Assembly (NCBI GenBank): GCA_944388825.1
Contig: CALXKG010000033.1
Location: 1 to 22,274 of the forward strand
Direction: 5' to 3'
Length of the DNA stretch: 22,274 nucleotides
Source of the DNA: an uncultured Clostridia bacterium
Lineage (GTDB): Bacteria; Bacillota; Clostridia; Oscillospirales; Ruminococcaceae
Numbering within the stretch: position 1 is the first letter of the stretch; every line of letters begins with the position of its first letter. This document shows, one piece after another, positions 1-7,421 of this stretch. Made by a program: the position numbers and the translations under genes. Under the pieces are notes generated by a model. It was not told where the DNA came from, ran no database searches, and saw only the letters and a program-made list of their open reading frames with translations.

Positions 1-18
1 CGCTTCATGCCGCCAGGC

Positions 19-1686
19 TTATCCTTTGCTGCGGTTGATCGCGCTGAACAGCGCCTGGATGGAGGCGGCGATGATGTCGTCGCTGACCCCGGCGCCCCAG
101 CTGGTTTTCCCGTCCGGCAGGGTGACGCCGACATAGGCGACCGCCTGGGAGGTGGAGCCTTCCTGCAAGGCGTGCTCGGTGTAGGTGTGGAGGGTGTAGG
201 CCATCCCGAGGTGCTCCTTAAGGGCGTTGGAGACGGCGTCCAGGCGGCCGTTGCCTTTGGCGTCGATCTCCTTCTGTTCGCCGTTTATTTTAACGGTGAC
301 GACCGTGTAGATCTCGGTGGTCCGCGTATCATTGAAGTCGAAAAGCTGGAGCGGCTCGTTTACGTTGACAAATTGCCGCTGGAAAGTTTCCAGCACCTCG
401 GCGGGGGAGAGCTCCTTATGGGCGTGGTCGGAGACGCTCTTGACCGCGTACCCGACCGCCTCCTTCATCTTAGGCGGCAGGATATAGCCGTAGTTCTGCT
501 CCAGCAGGTAGCCGATGCCGCCCTTGCCCGACTGGGAGTTGATCCGGATGACGTCGGTCTCGTAGACCCGCCCGACGTCGGTCGGGTCGATCGGCAGGTA
601 GGGGACGGTCCAGTGGCCGGGGTCGTTTTCCTGCCGCCACTTCATCCCCTTGGCGATCGCGTCCTGGTGGGAGCCGGAGAAGGCGGCGAAGACCAGCTTG
701 CCGGCGTAGGGCTGCCGGTCGTAGACCTTCATCCGGGTGACCCGCTCGTACACCTCGCAGATGTGGGGCATATCCGAGAAATCCAGCTCCGGGTCGACCC
801 CCTGGGAGAAGAGGTTCATCGCCAGCGTGATGATGTCGACGTTGCCGGTCCGTTCGCCGTTGCCAAACAGCGTCCCTTCGATCCGGTCGGCGCCGGCGAG
901 CAGCCCCATCTCCGAGTCGGCGACCGCGCAGCCCCGGTCGTTGTGGGGGTGGAGGGAGACGACGACCGCGTCGCGGTATTTGAGGTGGTCGCACATATAC
1001 TCGATCTGGTTGGCGTAGACGTGGGGCATCGACAGCTCGACGGTGACCGGCAGGTTGATGATTGCCTTATGGTCGGGGGTCGGCTTCCAGACGTCTAAAA
1101 CGGCGTTGCAGACCTCCAGCGCGTAGTCCGGCTCGGTGCCGGTGAAGGATTCGGGGGAGTATTCAAACCGCAGGTCGGTGTCGGAATTCTGTTTAAACTC
1201 TTCGGCGAGGTCGTTGAACAGCTTGGCGCCGGATACCGCGATCTCGAGGATCTCTTCCTTCGACTTGCGGAAAACCTGTTGCCGCTGGGCGAAGGAGGTG
1301 GAGTTGTAGAGGTGGACGACCGCCTTTTTGACCCCGCGCAGGCATTCGAAGGTCTTGCGGATGATGTGTTCCCGCGACTGGGTCAATACCTGGATGGTCA
1401 CGTCGTCGGGAATGAGATCCCGTTCGATCAGCTCCCGGAGGAATTCGTACTCGGTTTCGCTGGCTGCCGGGAAGCCGATCTCGATCTCCTTAAAGCCGAC
1501 GCGGGTGAGCAGCTGGAAAAACTCCAGCTTTTCTTCCAGGTCCATCGGGACGATCAGCGACTGGTTGCCGTCCCGGAGGTCGACCGAGCACCAGACCGGC
1601 GCTTTTTCGATGTGGTCCTTCCGCATCCACCGGGCGGGGGCGTCCGGCACGGGGTAATACTGTCGGGTGTACTTCTGGTAGTTCAT
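19..1686 (-). CDS. leuA: 2-isopropylmalate synthase
   Basis: Condenses acetyl-CoA with 2-oxoisovalerate, the first committed step of leucine synthesis in the cytoplasm. The 555-residue product is the long LeuA form. It has the N-terminal catalytic TIM-barrel motif SVDLRDGNQ (residues 34-42), the metal-binding HPHNDRG motif near residue 245 followed by GNGERTGN, and a C-terminal LeuA allosteric domain containing GVTLPDGKTSWGAGVSDDI. The start at 1686 (MNYQKYTRQ) is chosen because AAAGGA lies 9 nt upstream. The in-frame ATG at 1695 abuts that site with no spacing, and the frame stays open to 1950 only because it runs back through the T-box leader. The gene stands alone behind a T-box, so leucyl-tRNA charging probably controls it. 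No other leu gene is visible, but the window edge lies just past the stop. Identification is firm. Confidence 0.96.
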   Translation of the reverse strand: MNYQKYTRQYYPVPDAPARWMRKDHIEKAPVWCSVDLRDGNQSLIVPMDLEEKLEFFQLLTRVGFKEIEIGFPAASETEYEFLRELIERDLIPDDVTIQVLTQSREHIIRKTFECLRGVKKAVVHLYNSTSFAQRQQVFRKSKEEILEIAVSGAKLFNDLAEEFKQNSDTDLRFEYSPESFTGTEPDYALEVCNAVLDVWKPTPDHKAIINLPVTVELSMPHVYANQIEYMCDHLKYRDAVVVSLHPHNDRGCAVADSEMGLLAGADRIEGTLFGNGERTGNVDIITLAMNLFSQGVDPELDFSDMPHICEVYERVTRMKVYDRQPYAGKLVFAAFSGSHQDAIAKGMKWRQENDPGHWTVPYLPIDPTDVGRVYETDVIRINSQSGKGGIGYLLEQNYGYILPPKMKEAVGYAVKSVSDHAHKELSPAEVLETFQRQFVNVNEPLQLFDFNDTRTTEIYTVVTVKINGEQKEIDAKGNGRLDAVSNALKEHLGMAYTLHTYTEHALQEGSTSQAVAYVGVTLPDGKTSWGAGVSDDIIAASIQALFSAINRSKG

Positions 1687-1746
1687 CTGGTCCATTCCTT
1701 TCAAAAGGGTAAGCCGGCGGGCGGCTTGTATCCTGCTTTTACCGGC

Positions 1747-1799
1747 AAAATAAAAACTTCCGTCTCCCAAAGCCCCGGGGGCTTGTAGGAAACGGAAGT
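1747..1799 (-). terminator. T-box intrinsic terminator
   Basis: On the minus strand ACTTCCGT pairs with ACGGAAGT, enclosing a GCCCC/GGGGC inner stem, and a T-rich run follows (1747-1756). It begins just after the antiterminator sequence and lies about 60 nt before the leuA start. It is the off-state structure of the T-box. Confidence 0.9.
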
Positions 1800-2035
1800 G
1801 ATATTCCGCGGTACCATTCCTGTTGGCGTAAAAACGCCCGCTTTGCGGCATCGGCCAAAGGGCGAATGCCTTTCCCGGTAACGGGGGAAACCGTCCGAAC
1901 CTACTGGGGGAAAACCTTTTCGGCAGGATGCTCAGGGGCCAGAAGTCCAAAACCCGATACCGCCTTGCACCACCCGGCGGCTCTCTGAAAAGCGGGACAA
2001 ATGGACGTAATCCCCGTCACAGCATCTATCATATA
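1747..2035 (-). promoter_or_regulatory. T-box riboswitch leader of leuA
   Basis: Read on the minus strand, the leader has every T-box landmark. The stem I base GATGCT (2021-2026) pairs with AGCATC (1927-1932). A distal AGAGAG loop motif follows, then a specifier loop around 1940-1948, the AGTAGG..CGGACGG stem III region, and the antiterminator sequence GGAATGGTACCGCGG (1806-1820). The terminator hairpin completes it. The specifier loop reads CTTCTGG; CTG followed by G is the best-placed codon and CTT is the alternative, and both encode leucine. The antiterminator UGGU complements an ACCA tRNA end, as expected for tRNA-Leu. Uncharged tRNA-Leu would stabilise the antiterminator and switch leuA on. 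The family is certain; the exact specifier register was derived by hand pairing. Confidence 0.93.
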
Positions 2036-2040
2036 TCCCT

Positions 2041-2068
2041 ATTATACCAGCTTTCATCGGTTTGTCAA
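2041..2068 (-). promoter_or_regulatory. Sigma-A promoter of leuA
   Basis: A consensus TTGACA (2063-2068) and TATAAT (2041-2046) are separated by 16 bp on the minus strand. The predicted start near 2034 lies just before T-box stem I, giving a leader of about 350 nt. Confidence 0.9.
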
Positions 2069-2103
2069 GTAAAATTTTGGTGTTTTTTCTATCTTTTCCG
2101 GCT

Positions 2104-2132
2104 GCATAACCCGCGTCCATCCGCCCATACTG
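2104..2132 (+). promoter_or_regulatory. Candidate forespore-type promoter of the DUF1540 gene
   Basis: GCATA (2104-2108) and CATACTG (2126-2132) are 17 bp apart. This resembles the sigma-G consensus (GHATR, about 18 bp, then CATNHTA). No good sigma-A promoter is visible upstream of the gene. A CCGCCG/CGGCGG hairpin (2140-2155) falls in the predicted leader. The match is inferred from family consensus and is not certain in GC-rich DNA. Confidence 0.4.
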
Positions 2133-2180
2133 ATGGATGCCGCCGCAAACGGCGGACAATCGCCGAAAGGAAGTTGTTTT

Positions 2181-2342
2181 ATGGAAACGCCTAACCGCTC
2201 GATCAAGTGCAACGTCGAATCCTGCCGCAACCACTGCGGCAGCGAGGACTATTGCAGCCTCTCCTGCATCACCGTCGGCACCCACGAATGCAACCCGACC
2301 CAGGACGCCTGCACCGACTGTATGTCGTTTGTCAAAAAGTAA
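2181..2342 (+). CDS. DUF1540 domain small Cys-rich protein
   Basis: A 53-residue protein with eight cysteines in the DUF1540 pattern: CNVESC near the start, then C..C pairs, ITVGTHEC, and a closing CTDCMSF. The cysteine spacing suggests a small metal-binding (zinc) fold. The biochemical role of the family is not known to me. The start at 2181 is chosen because AAAGGAAG lies about 8 nt upstream and the conserved domain begins immediately after it. An in-frame ATG at 2133 falls inside the candidate promoter and is unlikely. The gene is monocistronic, divergent from leuA, and followed by two strong hairpins. A forespore-type promoter motif upstream hints at sporulation-linked expression, which is an inference. 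Confidence 0.88.
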   Translation: METPNRSIKCNVESCRNHCGSEDYCSLSCITVGTHECNPTQDACTDCMSFVKK

Positions 2343-2361
2343 AGGGAAGCGCCAAATCTTT

Positions 2362-2391
2362 GCCCCCCGCCTGGATGACCGGGCGGGGGGC
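2362..2391 (+). terminator. GC-rich hairpin after the DUF1540 gene
   Basis: GCCCCCCGCC and GGCGGGGGGC form a 10-bp stem around a 10-nt loop, 20 bases past the stop codon. No T-run follows, so on its own it is a weak terminator and may act together with the hairpin at 2409-2435. Confidence 0.5.
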
Positions 2392-2403
2392 TGGCGGAAC
2401 ATA

Positions 2404-2435
2404 AAAACCCTCCCCCGGTTTCCTTCCGGGGGAGG
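2404..2435. terminator. Second hairpin, best as a minus-strand terminator
   Basis: CCTCCCCCGG (2409-2418) and CCGGGGGAGG (2426-2435) form a perfect 10-bp stem. On the minus strand five T residues follow, so it is a proper intrinsic terminator for leftward transcription. On the plus strand only TATCTT follows. It separates the DUF1540 unit from the small RNA unit. Confidence 0.7.
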
Positions 2436-2466
2436 TATCTTCTGAAGGACATTTTGGAAATCCTAC

Positions 2467-2495
2467 TTGCAAAGAAGGGACGCCTGTGGTATAAT
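2467..2495 (+). promoter_or_regulatory. Strong sigma-A promoter of the small RNA unit
   Basis: TTGCAA (2467-2472), 17 bp, then TATAAT (2490-2495). The near-consensus hexamers with ideal spacing predict a start at about 2500-2503. No protein gene follows within 2 kb on this strand. Confidence 0.85.
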
Positions 2496-2499
2496 AGAG

Positions 2500-2600
2500 A
2501 TACAAGACAGGCAGGGGCCTGTGACAGGCCGTCTGTATCTCTATTTAGGTTTAAGCTCTCCGGGTCATTTTCTGACGACGCCCGGGGAGCTTATTTTTTA
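2500..2600 (+). ncRNA. Candidate small RNA of about 100 nt, family unknown
   Basis: A strong promoter is followed after only about 100 nt by a textbook terminator, with no room for an ORF carrying a ribosome binding site. The 5' part forms a long hairpin. AATAGAGATACA (2493-2504) is perfectly complementary to TGTATCTCTATT (2534-2545), then GAC pairs with GTC, with an inner GGCCTG/CAGGCC hairpin. The 3' part is the terminator hairpin. I do not recognise it as SRP RNA, 6S RNA, tmRNA or a known riboswitch. No plus-strand gene follows for it to control in cis, so a trans-acting RNA or an orphan attenuator are the options. The 5' arm of the 12-bp repeat starts inside the -10 box, so the same symmetry could instead be a protein binding site. 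Confidence 0.6.
2553..2600 (+). terminator. Intrinsic terminator of the small RNA
   Basis: AAGCTCTCCGGG (2553-2564) pairs with CCCGGGGAGCTT (2581-2592) over 12 bp with one T-G wobble. Six T residues (2594-2599) follow closely. Confidence 0.9.
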
Positions 2601-2708
2601 TGCCTTTGGTTTGTCGGTACCTTCGATGTAGTGCAGGCACTCGGCGGCTTCTTCCGCCGAAAATCCAAGCGTCATGAATATTTTATTTCGCTGCCCTTAT
2701 GGCAGCGA

Positions 2709-2780
2709 CTCAAGGCTCTGCCTTGAGAATCCGCCAAAGGCGCTGCCTTTGGAAACCGGTCAAGGAGCCAGCCCCTTGAC
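2709..2780. repeat. Tandem array of three short hairpins
   Basis: Three palindromes follow one another. CTCAAGGC/GCCTTGAG is at 2709-2727 and CCAAAGGC/GCCTTTGG at 2734-2752, each with an 8-bp stem and a 3-nt loop. GTCAAGG/CCTTGAC is at 2759-2780. Each is followed by an AATCC or AAACC spacer. The regular design suggests a dispersed palindromic repeat, not coding sequence. It lies in the roughly 310-base gap between the small RNA and the 3' end of the carboxypeptidase gene. The rest of that gap holds only a further ACCGGCC/GGCCGGT hairpin (2827-2846) and no gene I can support. Confidence 0.65.
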
Positions 2781-2913
2781 AATCCCATGTCCGACGCGGC
2801 CGTCTTCCCCGTCCCACCCGCATAAGACCGGCCGTGGGAGGCCGGTCCTCGGAAGTCCATCGTCGCCCGGCACGGTTTGGCTGCGCTACAACAAAATCGA
2901 TTTCCGTGGCATT

Positions 2914-4569
2914 TTACCGCTTATTAGGCGGGCGCTTGCCCCGCTGGGGGGCGCCGGAACGGCCCCTGGGGGCGCTGCGCCTGGGCGGCGGGGAAGGGCG
3001 CTTCTGCGGGGGCCTGGCGGGGCCTTTATAGTTCTGGGATTTGCGGAGGTTCTGCCCCGTCCGGGAGGGATAGGCGCGGGGGCCGTTTCTCCGGGCGGCG
3101 CGCATCCTGCGGCGGCGGCTGCGGTTGACCGCCCGCATGATAAACAGCCATCCGGTAAACCCGCCGATCAGCAGGACGACCCCCAGCCAGAAGAAGGGGG
3201 AGGTGAAAAAGTCCGCGACCCCCCGGCAGAAGGCCAGCCAGCCGGAGCGGGAGAGGCTTTCGGCGGCGACCAGGTTGACGTTCGCGACCGTCTCGTCCGC
3301 CATCCGGATCTCGAGGGTGCCCAGCACCTGCCCCGCCTTGACCGGCGCGTCGACCGTTTCTTGCAGCGTCGGGATCATCTGGAGGGAAGAGGAGTCAATG
3401 CTCTTCAGCATCAGCCGCCGCACCTCCTCTTCCGGCACGACGTTGACGACGTCCTTGGAGGCGCAGAGGGCGACCTTGACCTGCCCCTGGACGTCGGTGG
3501 TGGAGACGACCGTCTGCACCGCCCAGTCGTTGAAGGCCCAGTCGTACAGGTGCAGCGCGTCCATATAGCTCAGGTTCTGTTCGATCGTCGTCCCGTCGTC
3601 GTAGTAGATGGGCGCGCCCATTGTGATCAGCAGGTAGTTATAGGCGTTGCGGGAGGCGATCGAGACCAGGTTGCGGCCGCTCTCGTCGGTGGTGCCGGTC
3701 TTGATCCCCTTTACCGACTCGTCGTAGTAGCTGGAGGAGGGGTTCATGATCGCGCAGGTGTGGTAGATGGTCCGGGCGTCGTTTTTGTTGGTGGCCGGCA
3801 TCTGGTAGGAGTAGCTGGTGGAGATGTCCAGAAACTGGTCGTACTGCATCGCGTAGGCGGTGATCCGGTAGATATCCAGGGCGGTGGTGTACTGGTTCGG
3901 GTCGTGGAGGCCGGAGGCGTTGGCGAAGTGGGTGTTCTCACAGCCCAGCTCCGCCGCCTTTTCGTTCATCATTTCAACAAAGGCAGCCTCGCTGCCGGCG
4001 ACCGTCTCGGCCAGCACCCCCGCCGCGTCGCAGCCGGAGGGGAGCATCAGCCCGTAAAGCAGGTCGATCACCCGCACCTCCTCCCCCGGGTAGAGCCCGG
4101 CGTTGGAGGCGTTCAGCCCCCAGAGGTTGTCGAAGACGGTGTAGGAGGTGGTGACCGTCTCGTTTAAATCGTCGACATTTTCCAAAACCAGCAGGCAGGT
4201 CATGATCTTGGCGAGGCTGGCCGGGTACATCGGCGTCTCGGCGTTTTTCTGGTAGATGACGATGCCGGAGTCGAGGTTGACCAGATAGACGGCCGTCGAG
4301 TTGACGGTAAACCCGGTCTCCGGGTCGGTGGTGTCGGCGGCGGGGGTCTCCGGCGCGGAAGAAGGGGCGGATCCGTCCGATGTACCGGAAGTTTCGCCGG
4401 ACACGCCGGACGAAGTATCGGATGCGGCGCCGGATGCGGTACTGGTTGAAGTACCGGCGCTTTCCGGGACGGTCCCGGTCGCCGACGCGCCACCCGGCAG
4501 GGCGGCAAATACAAGCGCAAAGGCGAGGGATAGGGCGGCAAATCTATGGTAAAACCTTTTTTTCAGCAC
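2914..4569 (-). CDS. D-alanyl-D-alanine carboxypeptidase (peptidase S11)
   Basis: Trims the terminal D-Ala from peptidoglycan stem peptides outside the membrane. The 551-residue product has a signal peptide (1-30), a Ser/Thr-rich low-complexity spacer (about 31-85), and an S11 penicillin-binding domain. That domain has SLAK (Ser118, Lys121), SGC at 178-180 in place of the usual SxN, and KTG at 290-292. A C-terminal membrane segment (about 460-480) and a roughly 70-residue Arg/Pro-rich tail follow. The start is GTG at 4569, with AAAGGA 9 nt upstream (4579-4584). The ATG that overlaps the same leader is in another frame. The class resembles DacF/PBP5. The very basic tail and the Asn-to-Cys change in the second motif are unusual. 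It is transcribed divergently from the beta-helix gene. Confidence 0.93.
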   Translation of the reverse strand: MLKKRFYHRFAALSLAFALVFAALPGGASATGTVPESAGTSTSTASGAASDTSSGVSGETSGTSDGSAPSSAPETPAADTTDPETGFTVNSTAVYLVNLDSGIVIYQKNAETPMYPASLAKIMTCLLVLENVDDLNETVTTSYTVFDNLWGLNASNAGLYPGEEVRVIDLLYGLMLPSGCDAAGVLAETVAGSEAAFVEMMNEKAAELGCENTHFANASGLHDPNQYTTALDIYRITAYAMQYDQFLDISTSYSYQMPATNKNDARTIYHTCAIMNPSSSYYDESVKGIKTGTTDESGRNLVSIASRNAYNYLLITMGAPIYYDDGTTIEQNLSYMDALHLYDWAFNDWAVQTVVSTTDVQGQVKVALCASKDVVNVVPEEEVRRLMLKSIDSSSLQMIPTLQETVDAPVKAGQVLGTLEIRMADETVANVNLVAAESLSRSGWLAFCRGVADFFTSPFFWLGVVLLIGGFTGWLFIMRAVNRSRRRRMRAARRNGPRAYPSRTGQNLRKSQNYKGPARPPQKRPSPPPRRSAPRGRSGAPQRGKRPPNKR

Positions 4570-4610
4570 AGGCGTCCATCCTTTCTGGAAGAGAGGGTAT
4601 ATTCAATCTT

Positions 4611-4639
4611 ATTATACCATAAAACGCGCGCGCTGACAG
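4611..4639 (-). promoter_or_regulatory. Sigma-A promoter of the carboxypeptidase gene
   Basis: On the minus strand, CTGTCA (4634-4639), 17 bp, then TATAAT (4611-4616). The leader is about 35 nt. Confidence 0.7.
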
Positions 4640-4717
4640 CCCCTTTGGCGGAATATTTTGCGGAAATTTCGATCTTTTTCCCGCCGCATTTTATGTCCGG
4701 AATATTGCGGAAAGTTA

Positions 4718-4746
4718 TTGCAATTGTAACAGACAGGTGATATAAT
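4718..4746 (+). promoter_or_regulatory. Sigma-A promoter of the beta-helix protein gene
   Basis: TTGCAA (4718-4723), 17 bp, then TATAAT (4741-4746). A CCGGG/CCCGG hairpin (4763-4781) sits in the leader directly before the ribosome binding site. A GGAATATT-GCGGAAA repeat ends just upstream of the -35 box. Confidence 0.85.
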
Positions 4747-4796
4747 AAAAAAGTCAAATGAACCGGGGTATCTTCTCCCGGACTGGAGGAAAACGG

Positions 4797-7412
4797 ATGA
4801 AAAAACGGATAGTGGCGGCGCTTCTCTGCGCCGGGCTGATGGCAGCGGCGCCGGTGATGGATATCCTGCCGGCGGCGACGGTGCAGGCGGCGGAAGAGGC
4901 AGACCTGACCGACGGCTCGATCAACAGTCTGGAGGATTTAAAGGCCGCTAGCGGGACGGGCGGCTCCTACCTGCTGGAGGAGTCGCTGTATATCGACGGC
5001 GGAGAGGAAATCACCCTGGAAAATGTTACCCTGCGGTTTTCGGGCGGGGCGTTGCAGGTTTATATGTCGGAGGAACCGGACCGGCTGGAGACGGCGGCCA
5101 CCCTGTATGTGCGGTCCGGTTCCTGTCTGACCCTCGGGGCGGGCGTCACCCTGGCGCTGGACAACCCGAATACGGACTTCGGGTCTGTCTATCTGGCCGG
5201 CGGCACCCTCACCCAACAGGCGGGGGCGGTGCTGGACGGCGTCTTTGTCCAGCTGACGGACACCTTTGAGGAAAGGTCGGCGCCGGCGCAGTCCCGGTTT
5301 ATCATGAACGGCGGAACAATCCGGAATGTGCCGGCGGAAGAGGGGAAAGACGGCCTGGTTTCCGGCTGCGGGGTCTGCAACTACGGCGGCGAGGTATCCC
5401 TCTCCGGCGGGGAGATTGTGCAGTGCGATTCTGTGGGGGTCTTCCAGACCGCCGGCAGCCTTAAAATGACCGACGGGGAAATCCGTGAGAACTCTGAAGG
5501 CGGCGTCCTGCTGACCGGCGGCAGTTTCGGGATGCAGGCGGGCCAAATTGTCGGCAACGGCTCGGTGGCCAATATTGGCAGCATGGGCGGCGGTGTCGCG
5601 CTGGCCGCGTCGGACGGGAAGGCCCTCACCTTCCGGATGGAGGGCGGGGAAATCTCCGGCAACTTCGGCGAAACGGGCGGAGGCGTCTCTCTCCGCGCGC
5701 AGACGGAGGGCCGGGTGAACTTTACGATGACCGCCGGGGAAATCTTCGGCAACACCGCCGGACAGCTGGGCGGCGGGATCGGTTTTCTGCCGGAGAAGAA
5801 AGGCTATGGGGAACTGACCATCAGCGGCGGGCGGATTTGTGGCAATCAGAGCCTGCGGGGCGGCGGCGCAGCTATCTTCAGCGACCCGGCCAGCCTGGAA
5901 GAAACATGGGCCGGATGCTGCACCCTGACGGTGACCGGCGGGGAAATCTCCGGCAACGTCAGCTTCCTGGGCGGCGGCGTCTTTGCCAACGGCGGGGTGT
6001 TCCGGATGACCGGCGGCAGCATCACTGGCAATACCGTCCGGCAGCTGGATGACGCCGGGGAAATGGGCGAACTGCTCTCCCGTTCGATGGGCGGCGGGGT
6101 GGCGCTGAACTATGGCGGGGAATTGGCGCTGGAAGGCGGGGAAATCTCCGGCAATACCGCCCCGGCGGGCGCCGGTATCGGCGCGATGACCCTGGTCAAT
6201 GCCGAAAACCCGGAGCAGACCCTGCCCCCGCGCATCCTGCTGAGCGGGGAGGAAGTATCTCTGGAAGACCCGGTGTATCTGGAAGGGATGAATATCTCCA
6301 CCGATACGCTGCTGTACGATGAGCGGGACCCGGACAGGCTGCTGCTCGACCCGGTTACGATCGAAATCTCCCGGGAGTGGCTGGAGGCGCTCACCGCGCA
6401 GATGGCCATGAGCCTGTTTGAAACGGAAAGTTTTGACCAGGAAAGGGTGGATTATGGCGTCGCGGAGCTGCTGAACCGGCTGATCCGGACGCCGGACGGG
6501 GATCTTACCGGCCGGGTCCGCTTCCGGATCGTGGATGCCGGTACCGGCGAGACGCTCGGCTGCCCGGTCCTGGAACAGCGGGAAGTCGACGGGGAAACCT
6601 GCTGGGTATTCAAGTGGGACGGGGATAACCCCGGCGAATTTGCCTATACGGTCGACTATACCGAGCTGGACGCCCTCTGCGCGGAGATCATCTCCAGCCT
6701 GGAAGCGGCGGGGCTCACGGAAATCCCGCCGGAGCTGGCGGAGGCTTTCCGGCTGATCGACTGGAACATCGAGGACACGCCGGAAGGGCGGGAAAAGCTG
6801 CAGTCGATTATCGGCGCGCTGCGGGAAGCCTACCGGCAGTGGCTGGGCCTCCCGGAGGAGGACGGGGAACAGCCGCAGCCCGCGGAAGAAGAGGAAGCGC
6901 CCGCCCTGCCGGAGGCCGCCCTTTCGGACGGTTGGCACCATTATCCTTCCGGCTCGATGTATTACCGGGACGGCAAACGCACCCGGGGCTGGGCGGAAAT
7001 CGACGGCAAGACCTTCTATTTCGACAGCACGGGGTATATGGCGGCCGGCTGGACCGAGCTGGAGGACGGCTGGCGGTATTTCGGCGAAGACGGGCAGATG
7101 CGGACCGGCTGGCTGCAAATCGGGAATGTCTGGTATTATCTCGCCCCCGAGACCGGCGTCATGGCGGATGGCGGGCTGCGCACCATCGGCAAATCCACCT
7201 ATTATTTCCACGATTGGGGCGGGATGGCCTCCGACTGGTGGTATGAGGCGGAAGACGGCTGGTACTATTTCGGCGGCAGCGGCGCGATGAAGGCGGCCCA
7301 GTGGCTACGCTGGAACGGGGACTGGTATTACCTCACCGAGACCGGCAGAATGGCCGCGGATACCGAGATCGCGGGCTTTTATGTAAACAGGGACGGCGTC
7401 TGGGCCGGCTGA
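4797..7412 (+). CDS. Secreted beta-helix protein with cell-wall-binding repeats
   Basis: Predicted exported surface protein of 871 residues. Residues 1-31 form a signal peptide (MKKR, hydrophobic core, ending VQAA). Residues about 40-465 are a right-handed parallel beta-helix of tandem turns with the recurring pattern GGEISGN..GGGV, similar to pectate-lyase-like or polymorphic-membrane-protein repeats. Residues about 470-685 are an acidic region I cannot assign. A Pro/Glu-rich linker (about 686-709) leads to 7-8 aromatic cell-wall-binding repeats (about 710-871) of the DGWYYFGxxGxMxxGW type, which in other Gram-positives bind choline or glucan. The start at 4797 is set by GGAGG at 4785-4789; the in-frame ATG at 4758 lacks a site. 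No catalytic motif was found. It has a shorter paralogue at 8772-9878. Binding target and role are unknown. Confidence 0.88.
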   Translation: MKKRIVAALLCAGLMAAAPVMDILPAATVQAAEEADLTDGSINSLEDLKAASGTGGSYLLEESLYIDGGEEITLENVTLRFSGGALQVYMSEEPDRLETAATLYVRSGSCLTLGAGVTLALDNPNTDFGSVYLAGGTLTQQAGAVLDGVFVQLTDTFEERSAPAQSRFIMNGGTIRNVPAEEGKDGLVSGCGVCNYGGEVSLSGGEIVQCDSVGVFQTAGSLKMTDGEIRENSEGGVLLTGGSFGMQAGQIVGNGSVANIGSMGGGVALAASDGKALTFRMEGGEISGNFGETGGGVSLRAQTEGRVNFTMTAGEIFGNTAGQLGGGIGFLPEKKGYGELTISGGRICGNQSLRGGGAAIFSDPASLEETWAGCCTLTVTGGEISGNVSFLGGGVFANGGVFRMTGGSITGNTVRQLDDAGEMGELLSRSMGGGVALNYGGELALEGGEISGNTAPAGAGIGAMTLVNAENPEQTLPPRILLSGEEVSLEDPVYLEGMNISTDTLLYDERDPDRLLLDPVTIEISREWLEALTAQMAMSLFETESFDQERVDYGVAELLNRLIRTPDGDLTGRVRFRIVDAGTGETLGCPVLEQREVDGETCWVFKWDGDNPGEFAYTVDYTELDALCAEIISSLEAAGLTEIPPELAEAFRLIDWNIEDTPEGREKLQSIIGALREAYRQWLGLPEEDGEQPQPAEEEEAPALPEAALSDGWHHYPSGSMYYRDGKRTRGWAEIDGKTFYFDSTGYMAAGWTELEDGWRYFGEDGQMRTGWLQIGNVWYYLAPETGVMADGGLRTIGKSTYYFHDWGGMASDWWYEAEDGWYYFGGSGAMKAAQWLRWNGDWYYLTETGRMAADTEIAGFYVNRDGVWAG

Positions 7413-7421
7413 CCCATAGGG

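Noticed and set aside
1687..1950. N-terminal extension of leuA
   Set aside because: The open frame crosses the T-box antiterminator and terminator and has no ribosome binding site; the conserved protein starts at 1686.
2598..2675. Minus-strand 25-codon ORF (MTLGFSAEEAAECLHYIEG...)
   Set aside because: The peptide looks helix-like and could be a gene remnant, but it has no clear ribosome binding site or promoter and is too short to support.
2827..2846. ACCGGCC/GGCCGGT hairpin as terminator of the carboxypeptidase gene
   Set aside because: A good 7-bp stem but no T-run on either strand, so not listed as a terminator.
4938..7211. Minus-strand ORF of 757 codons opposite the beta-helix gene
   Set aside because: A shadow of GC-rich codon bias. 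It has no ribosome binding site and no recognisable domain, and it is antisense to a well-supported gene.
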